From assembly GCA_000531095.1 (NCBI GenBank), contig HG799462.1:933551-997550 (forward strand): a stretch of DNA of 64,000 bases, read 5' to 3'. This document shows, piece after piece, positions 8,647 to 17,141 of this stretch (within the stretch, counting starts at the first letter, position 1; every line of letters starts with the position of its first letter). The DNA comes from Gemmata massiliana (GTDB taxonomy: Bacteria; Planctomycetota; Planctomycetia; Gemmatales; Gemmataceae). Under the pieces are notes generated by a model. It was not told where the DNA came from, searched no databases, and worked only from the letters and a program-made list of their open reading frames with translations. The position numbers and the translations under genes are program-made.

Positions 8647-9111
8647 ATGCCAACGAACGCCGAATCGCCGAACCAGCGCACGTCCGCGTCCGGGTACGAC
8701 CTGACTCCACCGAGTGCGGTCGAGCGCGAAGAACTGGCCGCGTCCCTCACGGCCGACGAGCGCCGGGTGATTCTGTACCAGGGCACGGAGGCGCCGTTCT
8801 GTGGCGGGCTGCTCGCCAACAAGGACGCCGGCGTTTACCACTGCCGGCTGTGCGACCTTCCGCTGTTCCGCTCGGCGACGAAGTTCGAGTCCGGGACGGG
8901 GTGGCCGAGCTTCTATGCGCCCTTCGACCCGGATCACGTCGCAGTTCACCGCGACACCAGCCACGGCATGGTTCGCGACGAAATCGTGTGCGCCCGGTGC
9001 GGCGGGCACCTCGGGCACGTGTTCCCGGACGGTCCCCGACCCACGGGTCTGCGGTACTGCCTCAACTCGGTTTCGCTGAAATTCGTTGTCGACGGTGACG
9101 CCCATGCCTGA
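8647..9111 (+). CDS. msrB: Peptide-methionine (R)-S-oxide reductase
   Basis: This reduces methionine-R-sulfoxide in proteins using thioredoxin. All family signatures are present in 154 residues: zinc Cys pairs CRLC (66, 69) and CARC (115, 118), the substrate pocket GTGWPSF (83-89), GGHLGHVF and the catalytic Cys138 in RYCLNSVSL. No signal peptide, so it is cytoplasmic. It overlaps the next gene by 8 nt, implying co-translation. Confidence 0.96.
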   Translation: MPTNAESPNQRTSASGYDLTPPSAVEREELAASLTADERRVILYQGTEAPFCGGLLANKDAGVYHCRLCDLPLFRSATKFESGTGWPSFYAPFDPDHVAVHRDTSHGMVRDEIVCARCGGHLGHVFPDGPRPTGLRYCLNSVSLKFVVDGDAHA

Positions 9112-10042
9112 GCTTGCTCCCTTCGCTCCCCGACGGGCGCTCGGCGGTACCGGGTTCGTCGCCACGGTTCTCGGGATCGGCGACCTGGCCGACCGCAACG
9201 TGCCGATCGAAACGTGTGTCGCGACCGCGTGCCGCGCTCTCGACGCGGGGCTGAACGTGATCGACACGGCCCCGAACTACGAAGACGGGTACTCGGAACA
9301 GATCGTCGGCCGGGCCGTGCGCGCCGTGCGCCGCGACGCGGTGTTCGTGATCGACAAAATCGACCACCACGACCGACCGGTCGGCCCGCAAATCGATGAG
9401 TCGCTGGGCCGGCTCCGGCTCGATTTCACCGACGCTTTCGTGTTCCACAACCTGTCGTCGCTCGAAGTCTTCAACCGCTTGTGCCAGCCCGGTGGCGGGT
9501 TCGACCAGATCGCGGACGCGGTGAAAAGCGGCAAGAGTCGGTTCCGCGGGATCTCGTCGCACAACCCGGACGTACTCCGGGCGGCACTCGAAGCGGGCGT
9601 GTGCGACGTCGTGATGTTCCCGCTCGGCCCGTTCGTGGATTCGCGATATGTGACCGAAACGCTACCGCTCGCGCGGGCACGCGGGGTCGGGACCGTGTGC
9701 TTCAAGACGTTCGGCGCGGGGAAGCTCGTCGGCGACACGACCGGGTACAACCAGCCGCTCAAGTCGCGCCCGCGGGGGAAGGTGTCGAGCGGGGGAACGG
9801 ACGACACCGAGGCCGTGTTACCCCGGCTGACCGTGGCCGAGTGCCTGCACTACACACTGACGCTCGACCCGGACGTGGCTCTGCTCGGCCTGAGTTACCC
9901 GAACGAACAGGACGCGGCCTTCGCCGCCGCCGGTTCCTTCCACCCGCTCACAGCCGACCAGATGAGCGACATTCAGCACCGCGCGAGGGACGCGCGCCGC
10001 GACAAGGGACCGTGCTGGTGGAACCCCAATCCCGAGATGTGA
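9104..10042 (+). CDS. Aldo/keto reductase
   Basis: A 312-residue NAD(P)H-dependent oxidoreductase of the AKR fold. The catalytic tetrad is visible: Asp and Tyr in DTAPNYEDGYSE, Lys in VIDKIDHH and His in AFVFHNL. The SSHNPDVLRAAL and ARARGVGTVCFKTFGAGKL segments match the beta6-beta7 cofactor region. The end KGPCWWNPNPEM is unusual. ATG 9104 was chosen because it lies in the msrB stop region with an 8-nt overlap. Pairing with msrB suggests a redox or oxidative-stress role, by inference. Confidence 0.88.
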   Translation: MPELAPFAPRRALGGTGFVATVLGIGDLADRNVPIETCVATACRALDAGLNVIDTAPNYEDGYSEQIVGRAVRAVRRDAVFVIDKIDHHDRPVGPQIDESLGRLRLDFTDAFVFHNLSSLEVFNRLCQPGGGFDQIADAVKSGKSRFRGISSHNPDVLRAALEAGVCDVVMFPLGPFVDSRYVTETLPLARARGVGTVCFKTFGAGKLVGDTTGYNQPLKSRPRGKVSSGGTDDTEAVLPRLTVAECLHYTLTLDPDVALLGLSYPNEQDAAFAAAGSFHPLTADQMSDIQHRARDARRDKGPCWWNPNPEM

Positions 10043-10505
10043 AACGGGTGGGCTGGAGAGCTTTCTGTCACGGGTTTCTGTGAGGCCGGGCTTGGATGCT
10101 GCGGCCTCGCAGAGCTTAACTGCTGAAAGGTAAACCTTTCGCACGATTCGAGTTCGAGCAGCCAAGTCGGTTACTGCACCTTCTGCGATCCTCTCTTCCG
10201 CGCCTTCATTGGGTGCTGCTTCGCCAAGAGCTAATGGCGTGAACAGCGCGCCCGAGGTCGGTGGAACGTCGTGATCTGATTCTAGTTAGCACCGATCATC
10301 CATTGTTTCAGTTCTGGGCTTGAACGCGCTCCCGGGTGGCAGAACGGCACGTGCCAGGGAACTGCTGCCCAGGTCGCGCTTGCGGCTATTGGAAAAATCG
10401 CACCGAATGAGATTGACCCGCCACGCCCAGCCCGTTACCCTACCCCTGGCTCATCGCCGTCTGGCACACAATCGCCAGACTCACAACTCCGGAAAACGCC
10501 AGAAT
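10043..10505. other. Intergenic region before the surface protein
   Basis: No gene seen. A GAGGCCG...CGGCCTC stem around 10080-10112 may end the msrB-AKR transcript. The remainder should carry the promoter of the next gene. Confidence 0.45.
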
Positions 10506-12072
10506 ATGTCGCTCACGATCCGCTCGCTCGCATCCCGTCTGCGCCAACGCCTCACCCAGATCACCCAGAAGAGCCCGGCCTCCCGAACCGCCCCGCGCCA
10601 CCGGGCGCGGCTCGGCCTCGATCAGTTCGAGGCCCGCGAGGTGCCCGCCGCGTTCACCTGGATGGGGTGGAACCAGGCGACCAACACGTTCAGCACCGAC
10701 GCACAGGTGGCGAACAACGGTGGCGGAGGCGCCGGACCCGGACCTGCCGGGGCCGGTCGTGACCGGCCCGGCGAACCGCCTGCCGGGTAACGGCGACGAC
10801 GTGACGATTCCGGGGGTCGGGGTCGTGGGACCGGGCGGGTCCGCGTACTACCCGGACTGCAACGGGCTGATCGTGGCCGGGGGCGGGGCGTTCCAGTCGC
10901 TCACGATCCTCAGCAACTACACGGGCACAGTCACCTTCGGCGGGGCGATCACGACGGGCGCGTACTCGCAGGGCGGCGGGGCCATTTCGCAGCCCTCCTC
11001 GGGCACCGACCTCACCGTCACCAGCACTTTCAACTGGTCCGGCGGGACGCTCAACAGTTCGACGAACCAAGCAATCGTCCACCTTCGTGGCGCAACCGGT
11101 ACAATTTCCCCGGGCGCGGGTAACGTAATCACAACCGGTAGCACATTGAGTTTTGAAAATAACGGAACAGTAGGAAGCACTGTGACTTTCAACCCCGGCG
11201 AAGTCGACTTCGCTGGGGGTACCGGTATTGACGTAAATGACCTATGTTCGGTAAACATGGCACCAAAGAAAACGGCTGAGATTCGATTTAAAACTACCGA
11301 CGGGAGGAACCCTAGCGACGGGAAGAATATAGTTTTGAAGAATGGCAGTACCTATCGGATTTTTGGCGAAAACGATTTCCCTGCCACTGGCGAACCGACG
11401 CTTGCGGAGGCGATTAGCGATATTCCGATGGTTATGAATACGGGTTCCAAATTCACTATTGAAGCTGCTGCTTCCGCACGCTTTGAGAAAAAATCGGCTG
11501 GCTACCAGCTAGACGCTACTAAATTTGGTTCAATCCTTCAATTCGGCGGATTGCTGTCTATTGAGAGCGGTTCAGAGTTGTCTGTAGAAAAGGGCGTGCA
11601 GATGCTCGGCGGAACACTTCAGACAACGGCCCACGCAACGCTCGCTGCGGCAAAGCAGGTCGGGGCAATTTGGGGCAGTCTACGTATTGACTCGATCACT
11701 AATGGCCCAGCAATCCAGATTCTAATCAATGCAGGAAGTACACCGCACAAGCGTGGATATCTTTCTGTTTCTGGTGATGTCAAATTGAATGCGGGTACAT
11801 ACAAGCCAAATGTCGATGCGTCCGATAGTTCAAATGTTGACGCATGGATTGTGTTGGGAAGTGTTACGATCGGGAGTGCCGCAAAAATTGCTCCCGTAAC
11901 TCAAAATTTCAATAGTGCAGCAGGTCTTCCCGCTAACTACCGGGCCAAGGTTTTTGTTGCTAACGGTGGTATTACTGGAATCCCCGCAGTCGAAAGCACT
12001 CAGCCGAGTTATCAGTTGTTCGTTCTTCAACCTGGCGGGAACGAACGAGATCTGGCACTCGGGCCGAATTAG
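10506..12072 (+). CDS. Large secreted/surface protein, one frameshift at about 10719
   Basis: The N-terminus carries the planctomycete surface-protein leader: a basic stretch, RLGLDQFEAREVPAAFTW, then a repeat-rich body. The frame is broken near 10719: 10506-10790 reads ...QVANNGGGG, while 10720-12072 reads VAEAPDPDLPGPVVTG then LPGNGDDVTIPG. Removing one G of the GG at 10719-10720 joins them into QVANNVAEAPDPD. The rest (about 425 residues) is rich in T, G, S and N with beta-solenoid character (SLTILSNYTGTVTFGGAITT). From about 11100 onward base composition becomes markedly AT-richer. Function unknown; likely a cell-surface beta-helix protein. The frameshift may be a sequencing error. Confidence 0.72.
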
Positions 12073-12090
12073 TAGTTGAGATGTTCTTTC

Positions 12091-12136
12091 AATTCCAGCG
12101 ACGAACTAGCATTCTCACTAGTTCGTCGCTGGAATT
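12091..12136 (+). terminator. Long hairpin terminator after the surface protein
   Basis: Perfect 19-bp arms (12091-12109, 12118-12136; AATTCCAGCGACGAACTAG) around an 8-nt loop, 18 nt past the stop. The 3' side is AT-rich without a long T run. Confidence 0.8.
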
Positions 12137-12215
12137 ATATAGGTATACACAGGTGCTGTGAGTTAACGTATTCGTTAGGTAATGACTATTTAAGTTGCTA
12201 ACACCAGAGGGATCT

Positions 12216-12821
12216 ATGACCTTACAAATAGCGGTAATGATCGCAATGGCCCTATCCCACGATGGTGTCGTAGCACACGCTGCCGGTCAAAGCTTTGCTC
12301 CAAAAGGAAAAGACGACCAAAAACCTCGCGTCGGTAGCGCTGAGGTGGTTTTGGGAGGAATCGTAACTTCCGTGCGTCAAGACGCTATCACAGTCTCACC
12401 GGGCAATAGCGCAGAGACTAAAATCAAATTCAATGATCGTGGCCAGGTTATTGCGCAGGCAGTGAATCTCTCGCCACCGCGTCCCCCCATAACCTTAAAA
12501 TTGAGTAAGACGCTCTCCTCAGGCGAATACTCAATGCAAGCTGGAATAGCTGGCTCTTACCGCATCAAAGATGTTAAGGTTGGAGATCAGGTGGTCTTAA
12601 GTATTTCCCACGTAAATAAGGAGGTCACTTGCACTACAATTTGCATTCAACGACGCCCCGGGGGGAAGGTTCCACCGGCTCCTGGAGACTCTTCTCGTAA
12701 CCCCCACCCTTGGCATGAACGGTGCAATGCCTTACAGGATCTTGAGCTAAAGGGATCGCCTTTCCCTGAGAAGAAACACGCAAAAACAGATCCCGACATC
12801 CTCGTCTTGCCGTGCCAATAA
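12216..12821 (+). CDS. Small secreted RRPGG-motif protein, paralogue 1
   Basis: A 201-residue protein with a short hydrophobic N-terminus (LQIAVMIAMALSHDGVVAHA), likely a signal peptide. The body has a small beta-domain (LGGIVTSVRQDAITVSP, YRIKDVKVGDQVVLSIS) ending in a conserved CTTICIQRRPGGKVPPAPGD. The same last motif occurs in the next three genes, so they form a tandem family. ATG 12216 follows AGAGG. Codon use is AT-richer than the neighbours. I do not recognise a known domain. Confidence 0.78.
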   Translation: MTLQIAVMIAMALSHDGVVAHAAGQSFAPKGKDDQKPRVGSAEVVLGGIVTSVRQDAITVSPGNSAETKIKFNDRGQVIAQAVNLSPPRPPITLKLSKTLSSGEYSMQAGIAGSYRIKDVKVGDQVVLSISHVNKEVTCTTICIQRRPGGKVPPAPGDSSRNPHPWHERCNALQDLELKGSPFPEKKHAKTDPDILVLPCQ

Positions 12822-13038
12822 CCCTAAATCGAAACACCCCATTGGCTCTCTTGTGTCTCCGTAATTATCTCCCTTCGCTTTTTTCTACCATTTCCCCTTC
12901 GGGCACTTTTCGGTCCCGAGGGGAGCTTCGCTTCGAGCAGACACCCGCATACCTCCGGCATCCTTTTCGGCGCCTTGCACTTGCAGTGTTGCCCGTTACG
13001 TTTGCCCCGCGTCGGCAGTCTATAGTCACGGAGTTGCT
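12822..13038. other. Spacer with a repeated leader segment
   Basis: It holds GAGGGGAGCTTCGCTTCGAG followed by CAGACACCCGCAT at 12918-12950. A similar segment (GAGGGGGAACTTCGCTTC, then CCGCAGACACTCGCAC) lies at 13626-13659, after the next gene. The spacers were thus duplicated together with the genes. Confidence 0.55.
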
Positions 13039-13593
13039 ATGCTTCTGGTGCTTCTGGCGTGCTGCTGCCAACTGACGACGTGTGCCGCGGAGCCGGAGCC
13101 GCGGTCCGGGCGCTCGCTGAGCGACGAGCGGTTCGGGCCGCTCGACAGCATCACCCTCCTCCACGAGGAATACTACCTCAGCGTGGGCGAGGTCTTTAAC
13201 GGGAAAGTCATAGCCAAGACCGAGGACACGATCACGATCCAGAAGTGGCGTTCCGTGGCGCGCGTGTTCCGGGTCTCCCCGACTCTCACGTCCGACCGCA
13301 TCCCGTTGGAGTCCCGTCGTCTGGGGACTGGCCACCGTTTGAGCCACATCCGCATCGGGGATATGGTTGGATTCGACGTAGCCCGCGCGAGGGACGGGTA
13401 CGTGATCGTGAGTTTTGGGATCTACAGGCGTCCCGGGGGTAAAATCCCCGAAGCCGAGGACGATCATCTCCCAGCTAAGTCCCGGCTCCACAATCGCTGT
13501 ATGTCAGAACAGATCGTTGAAGAAGTGCTCGTGCCGAAACTGTTGCCCTTCATGGTCACCCGGTTCCTCCATTACGGCGCGCCTCGTCCGTGA
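13039..13593 (+). CDS. Small secreted RRPGG-motif protein, paralogue 2
   Basis: A 184-residue protein. The N-terminus MLLVLLACCCQLTTCAAEPE is a signal peptide with a possible lipobox Cys. The body repeats the family pattern: VGEVFNGKVIAKTEDTITIQ, then HIRIGDMVGFDV, then IYRRPGGKIPEAEDD. GC content is much higher than in paralogue 1, although the layout is the same. No enzyme motif seen. Confidence 0.78.
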   Translation: MLLVLLACCCQLTTCAAEPEPRSGRSLSDERFGPLDSITLLHEEYYLSVGEVFNGKVIAKTEDTITIQKWRSVARVFRVSPTLTSDRIPLESRRLGTGHRLSHIRIGDMVGFDVARARDGYVIVSFGIYRRPGGKIPEAEDDHLPAKSRLHNRCMSEQIVEEVLVPKLLPFMVTRFLHYGAPRP

Positions 13594-13732
13594 TCCCCTT
13601 CTCCCCTCGGAACGGAATCGTGTCTGAGGGGGAACTTCGCTTCCCGCAGACACTCGCACGCTGAGCGCACCTCACGCAAACTGAAGCGCCTGGCGGGGTC
13701 ACCGTTGATAAAATTGGTGACACGGGGTAATA

Positions 13733-13756
13733 ATATTAAATTTATCAATTTAATAT
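13733..13756 (+). promoter_or_regulatory. AT-rich palindrome just upstream of paralogue 3
   Basis: Arms ATATTAAAT (13733-13741) and ATTTAATAT (13748-13756) surround TTATCA, ending 9 nt before the start codon. In this GC-rich genome such a site is a good candidate for a promoter or operator; no purine-rich ribosome site is seen there. Confidence 0.45.
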
Positions 13757-13765
13757 AGAAATATC

Positions 13766-14509
13766 ATGGCAATCACCACATACGCGCCAGTGATCTTGGC
13801 AATAGGCTTACTGACAACTGACAGCCACATTGCTCAACAGCGACGAGAAGCGCCAACAAAACAAGAAGATCCGTGGGACTCGGGACCGCCACCAAATCCA
13901 AAAGAGCCGGCCTCTTGGACTTTTACAGATCGACAGACCTCGGGATTCGTGGAAGCCGTCAATGCCCAAAGTATTACGCTCCACTGGCCGGAACGTCGCG
14001 TGCTCAAGCTCCGATACGATCCAAAAACCGGACAGCAACTCTCTTGCACGGAGGAGCGGTTTGCAGCAGTGCCTGGAAAACAATTCGCTCTTGACGCAAC
14101 TTTAGCAAAGGGCGAGTACCTGAACACCGGCTCGCCAGATGACACTTATCGCATTAGAGATGTGAAACTCGGCGATCGAGTCCTCATCACTTTCGATCGT
14201 CGAAATGGAATTAACACCTGCAAAACCATTCGCATTACGAGACGGCCGGGTGGTGATGTGCCGCCGGCCCCGGGTGAAAAGCCGACCGCATTTCACAAGC
14301 ATCATGAACAAGCGAATGCCGACCAACAGTGGGAAGAGAATCGGCTCCCGTACCCGCGTAAATACTGGCCGAGCTATCTCGGGCAAGACGGCAACTTCTA
14401 CGCAACCCCCTACCCGAGCGACTCGAAAGTGATTGTCGCCGTTCCTCCGATCGCGCCGCCCCCAAGAGAGATCAAACCCGCTGTTGTGCCAGACGTGCGG
14501 CAGCGATAA
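13766..14509 (+). CDS. Small secreted RRPGG-motif protein, paralogue 3
   Basis: A 247-residue protein, the longest of the four. The N-terminal hydrophobic stretch (TTYAPVILAIGLLTTDSHIA) is a probable signal peptide. Core: TSGFVEAVNAQSITLHW, YRIRDVKLGDRVLITFD, CKTIRITRRPGGDVPPAPGE. It has an extra Pro/Tyr-rich C-terminal tail (LPYPRKYWPSYLGQDGNFYA and AVPPIAPPPRE) absent from the others. No known domain. Confidence 0.78.
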   Translation: MAITTYAPVILAIGLLTTDSHIAQQRREAPTKQEDPWDSGPPPNPKEPASWTFTDRQTSGFVEAVNAQSITLHWPERRVLKLRYDPKTGQQLSCTEERFAAVPGKQFALDATLAKGEYLNTGSPDDTYRIRDVKLGDRVLITFDRRNGINTCKTIRITRRPGGDVPPAPGEKPTAFHKHHEQANADQQWEENRLPYPRKYWPSYLGQDGNFYATPYPSDSKVIVAVPPIAPPPREIKPAVVPDVRQR

Positions 14510-14592
14510 AGGCGATCATAGACGTTAGTGCCTCAGTTTGCCGTCGCGTGATCTCGCCTTAACCGTTACCACCTCCCTCGGGAGATGATTGA

Positions 14593-15210
14593 ATGTCACG
14601 TACTAGACTTGTCAGCGTATTGTTCTGGTCTCTCGCTGCCCTGGCAGGGGCAACCGCTAACGCGCCGCCCCCTGAGATGGCTCCGGTTAAGGCCAAGCCT
14701 GAGGAAGTGCCTTCTACCTACAAAGGCATCGTGGTCGCCGTGACGGATAAAACGGTCACAATCAAACCATCGGGAGATGTCACGATCACCAAAAGTCGTA
14801 TCGGCGAAGGTGGCAAAAAAGAGGTTGTCTGGGTGTACACTCAGGACAATACAAAGCCGCCGCAAGCGTTCGTTTTCAGCGACGCGGCACTCTGGGCCAA
14901 CGGGACGCTCCCCTTCGCCAACCGAGCCGGGAAACCCGCCCTGGCGGTTAACTCGAACAGTCGCCTTCACAAGATCTCCGACCTCTGCCTTGGCGACCTT
15001 GTTGAGATCACCTGCGGCGATGTCGGGGGAACGGTCTACTGCAACGAGATTGCGATCATCCGCCGCCCGGGTGGACAGGTGCCCCCAACCATTGGCGACG
15101 ACACGTTGCCGGTGGCGGACCGCGTGTGCACCCAGCGCAACGCCGCACAAGCGAGAGAGGAACAGATCGTGCGGCACCTGTCGCGTCTGATGTCCCCGTT
15201 CTTCCCGTAA
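14593..15210 (+). CDS. Small secreted RRPGG-motif protein, paralogue 4
   Basis: A 205-residue protein with a good signal peptide (RLVSVLFWSLAALAGATANA). Core: YKGIVVAVTDKTVTIKPSG, HKISDLCLGDLVEITCGD, CNEIAIIRRPGGQVPPTIGD. The conserved Cys before the RRPGG motif is shared with paralogues 1 and 3. The GGGAG at 14579-14583 precedes the ATG by 9 nt. Function unknown. Confidence 0.8.
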   Translation: MSRTRLVSVLFWSLAALAGATANAPPPEMAPVKAKPEEVPSTYKGIVVAVTDKTVTIKPSGDVTITKSRIGEGGKKEVVWVYTQDNTKPPQAFVFSDAALWANGTLPFANRAGKPALAVNSNSRLHKISDLCLGDLVEITCGDVGGTVYCNEIAIIRRPGGQVPPTIGDDTLPVADRVCTQRNAAQAREEQIVRHLSRLMSPFFP

Positions 15211-15295
15211 CAGTCACACGGCTCCGGTGCTAATTTGAGCGCCGGGGCCGCGTAACTGTCTTCCTTTCGCCACTTCACTCGCGGGCCGATTCGCC

Positions 15296-15780
15296 TCACA
15301 ACGTCGGGCCGGTGTCGTCGGGGAGCATGATCTTGCGGATCAGCTTGATCGGCAGCCCGCCCTGGCGCACGAACTCGTCGTGGAACGTTTGTAAGCGGAA
15401 GTCCGCGCCCTTCGCCTTCTTGTAGTCGTCGCGCAACTTGTAGATCTGGAGCTTGCCCAGCGTGTAGTAGAGGTACGTCGGGTTGTACGACCCGCGGCGC
15501 GCCTCCTGGAACGCGGTTTCCGGCTCGATGTACCCCTGCTCCACGAAGAACTTCTTCCCCTGCTCTACGGTCCAGCCCTCCGTGTGCAGCTTGATCCCGA
15601 CGATGTACCGGCAGTCGCGCAGTAGCGCCTCGTTCAGTTGGGCGAGCCGCACTTTCGGGTCGCCGTCGCCGTACCCCTCCTCCACGATCATCTGCTCCGC
15701 GTAGTGCGCCCACCCCTCGACGTTCGTGCCGCACGTGTACAGCTTCCGCACCTTCGTCGGGTACTGCTTCGCGTAGAGCT
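15296..15780 (-). pseudogene. DUF885 protein, 3' fragment (left of prophage)
   Basis: This is the C-terminal 160 residues of a DUF885-family protein: LYAKQYPTKVRKLYTCGTN, EGWAHYAEQMIVEEGYGD, then EARRGSYNPTYLYYTLGKLQ. It starts abruptly at 15780, preceded on the minus strand by an in-frame TAG from phage DNA. The other 427 codons are at 36522-37802. Joining 36524 to the core GCT (15778-15780) gives an unbroken frame ...LQFLYWMELYAKQYP. The fragment has no start of its own and lacks the HEAFPGH motif, so it is presumably inactive while the prophage is in place. Confidence 0.93.
15778..15780. other. attL core (GCT)
   Basis: GCT is the only sequence shared at both host-prophage junctions (with 36521-36523). 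A 3-bp overlap is what a serine integrase with its short crossover leaves. Confidence 0.75.
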
Positions 15781-15830
15781 ACTAGTGGGAGCAGGGTGCC
15801 CGACATCCGACGGACCGTCGTGATCCGGTA

Positions 15831-16220
15831 CTAGAGTTCAAAGTGGTCCAGCCCCGGCACGTCCTCCTTGAACTCGCCCAAGAACCCGAATTGGTCTTTG
15901 ATGTAGTTTGCCACGTCCTCGGGGGTTTCGCCGTCGCCGATCATGAACGTGCGGGTGAGTGGCTGCTCGGCCCCGCTTCCATACGCCCGGGTGGTCGTGA
16001 CGCTGATGGAGACGGCCCCGGTAGTGACCACCATCACGTGAGGCTGGCGAGGCTGCGCCACAGGCATGCGATCGTCGAAGAAAATTTCGATGCCCGGATC
16101 ACCGTCGCCGATGTGGAAGGGATCTAAGAAGAGCTCCGAGCTCTTGATTCGGTGCGCGTTGTTCGAGAGCAGCCAGCACCACAGTTGCCAGCAGTACAGA
16201 TGCTTCAGTCCCGGTTTCAT
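15831..16220 (-). CDS. Phage hypothetical protein at the left end
   Basis: A 129-residue protein, last gene of the leftward structural block, so possibly distal tail or lysis-related. Visible features are an N-terminal Trp/Leu-rich patch (LYCWQLWCWLLSNNAH), a middle beta-rich part (VMVVTTGAVSISVTTTRAYG) and an acidic C-terminus. No family recognised. Its TAG stop overlaps, as the palindrome CTAG, with the TAG that would end the integrase in the free phage. Confidence 0.7.
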   Translation of the reverse strand: MKPGLKHLYCWQLWCWLLSNNAHRIKSSELFLDPFHIGDGDPGIEIFFDDRMPVAQPRQPHVMVVTTGAVSISVTTTRAYGSGAEQPLTRTFMIGDGETPEDVANYIKDQFGFLGEFKEDVPGLDHFEL

Positions 16221-16268
16221 GTCGGCCTCACACGGGGAACCCCATCATCCCCGCGTGAGGCCGACATA

Positions 16269-17141
16269 TCAAGAGAGTCCCACCACGATTCCGCCCTTGA
16301 TCGTCATCGTCTTATCCACCCCACTCACCTTGACGGTGCAGGTGGCGTCGATGCCGTCGTAGGTGGTGGTCAAGGAGCCGTCAAAACGGGCGATCGCGTA
16401 GCGCTGCGTCCAGGCGGAGAACCCACCGCCAGTGCCGTACAGCGTGAAGCGACCGTTGTAGATGGTCAGCGCCTGCAGCTCCGAGAGGTAATTTCGGAGC
16501 TGCAGGGTCACACCGCCCACATGACTCAAAGACAAGTTCGGCCCGCTGCTACCGGACCCGCCGGCGTTGATGGCCGCCCAGTCCGTGAGTAGTGTCCCCG
16601 TCAGGATGTCATTAAAGCTGACACGGCAGAAACCGGTCCCCAATTCGGCGATAGACATGCCGTTCTGGCTAGTGGTGACGTGCTGTATCGACTGGCCGGT
16701 GGTGATGGTGTAATAGTTGTTGTCCTTGATGAGCTTCCCCGTGGTCCCGTCGAAGATCGCGATGGCCCGGTCCCTGGCCGAAGCCGGCCCCACAACGTCC
16801 CCGCTCCCGCCGCCCGGCGAGACGAAGACGTAGTAGTTGCCCACCGGCGTGGCCTCAACGATCGTCCCCACCGCCACCGAGGTCTTGCCGTTCAGCTCGT
16901 AAGCGGGCCGGTCCCCGGTCGCGGTCCCGCCGGAAGCGCCCACGACACCGTCAAGGTTGGTGCCAAAGGCCGGGATGTTCCCGGTGTTGACCTGCTTCCA
17001 CGAGTACCGGTTGGTACCAGACGCCTGCCCCGTGATGCGGATGTACAGGCGCTGCGGGGTGTAGTCCGTGATCTCGATGAACCCGTTCGGGTCCACCTGC
17101 CCCTGTACGAAACCAGAACCGCCGAGTGAGGGAGGCATCAT
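16269..17141 (-). CDS. Phage structural protein, probable tail tip or fibre
   Basis: A 290-residue protein rich in Gly, Thr, Ser and aromatic residues with beta-strand periodicity (GFIEITDYTPQRLYIRITGQ, GGGFSAWTQRYAIARFDGS), as in tail-tip and receptor-binding proteins. It starts at TAATGATG overlapping the stop of the preceding gene, and ends 48 nt before the last phage gene. Placement downstream of the tape measure supports a distal tail role. No specific family recognised. Confidence 0.72.
   Translation of the reverse strand: MMPPSLGGSGFVQGQVDPNGFIEITDYTPQRLYIRITGQASGTNRYSWKQVNTGNIPAFGTNLDGVVGASGGTATGDRPAYELNGKTSVAVGTIVEATPVGNYYVFVSPGGGSGDVVGPASARDRAIAIFDGTTGKLIKDNNYYTITTGQSIQHVTTSQNGMSIAELGTGFCRVSFNDILTGTLLTDWAAINAGGSGSSGPNLSLSHVGGVTLQLRNYLSELQALTIYNGRFTLYGTGGGFSAWTQRYAIARFDGSLTTTYDGIDATCTVKVSGVDKTMTIKGGIVVGLS

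Noticed and set aside
15036-15806. Long minus-strand frame across the paralogue 4 end and the DUF885 fragment
   Set aside because: The DUF885 similarity is in a different frame, and this one crosses a phage junction.
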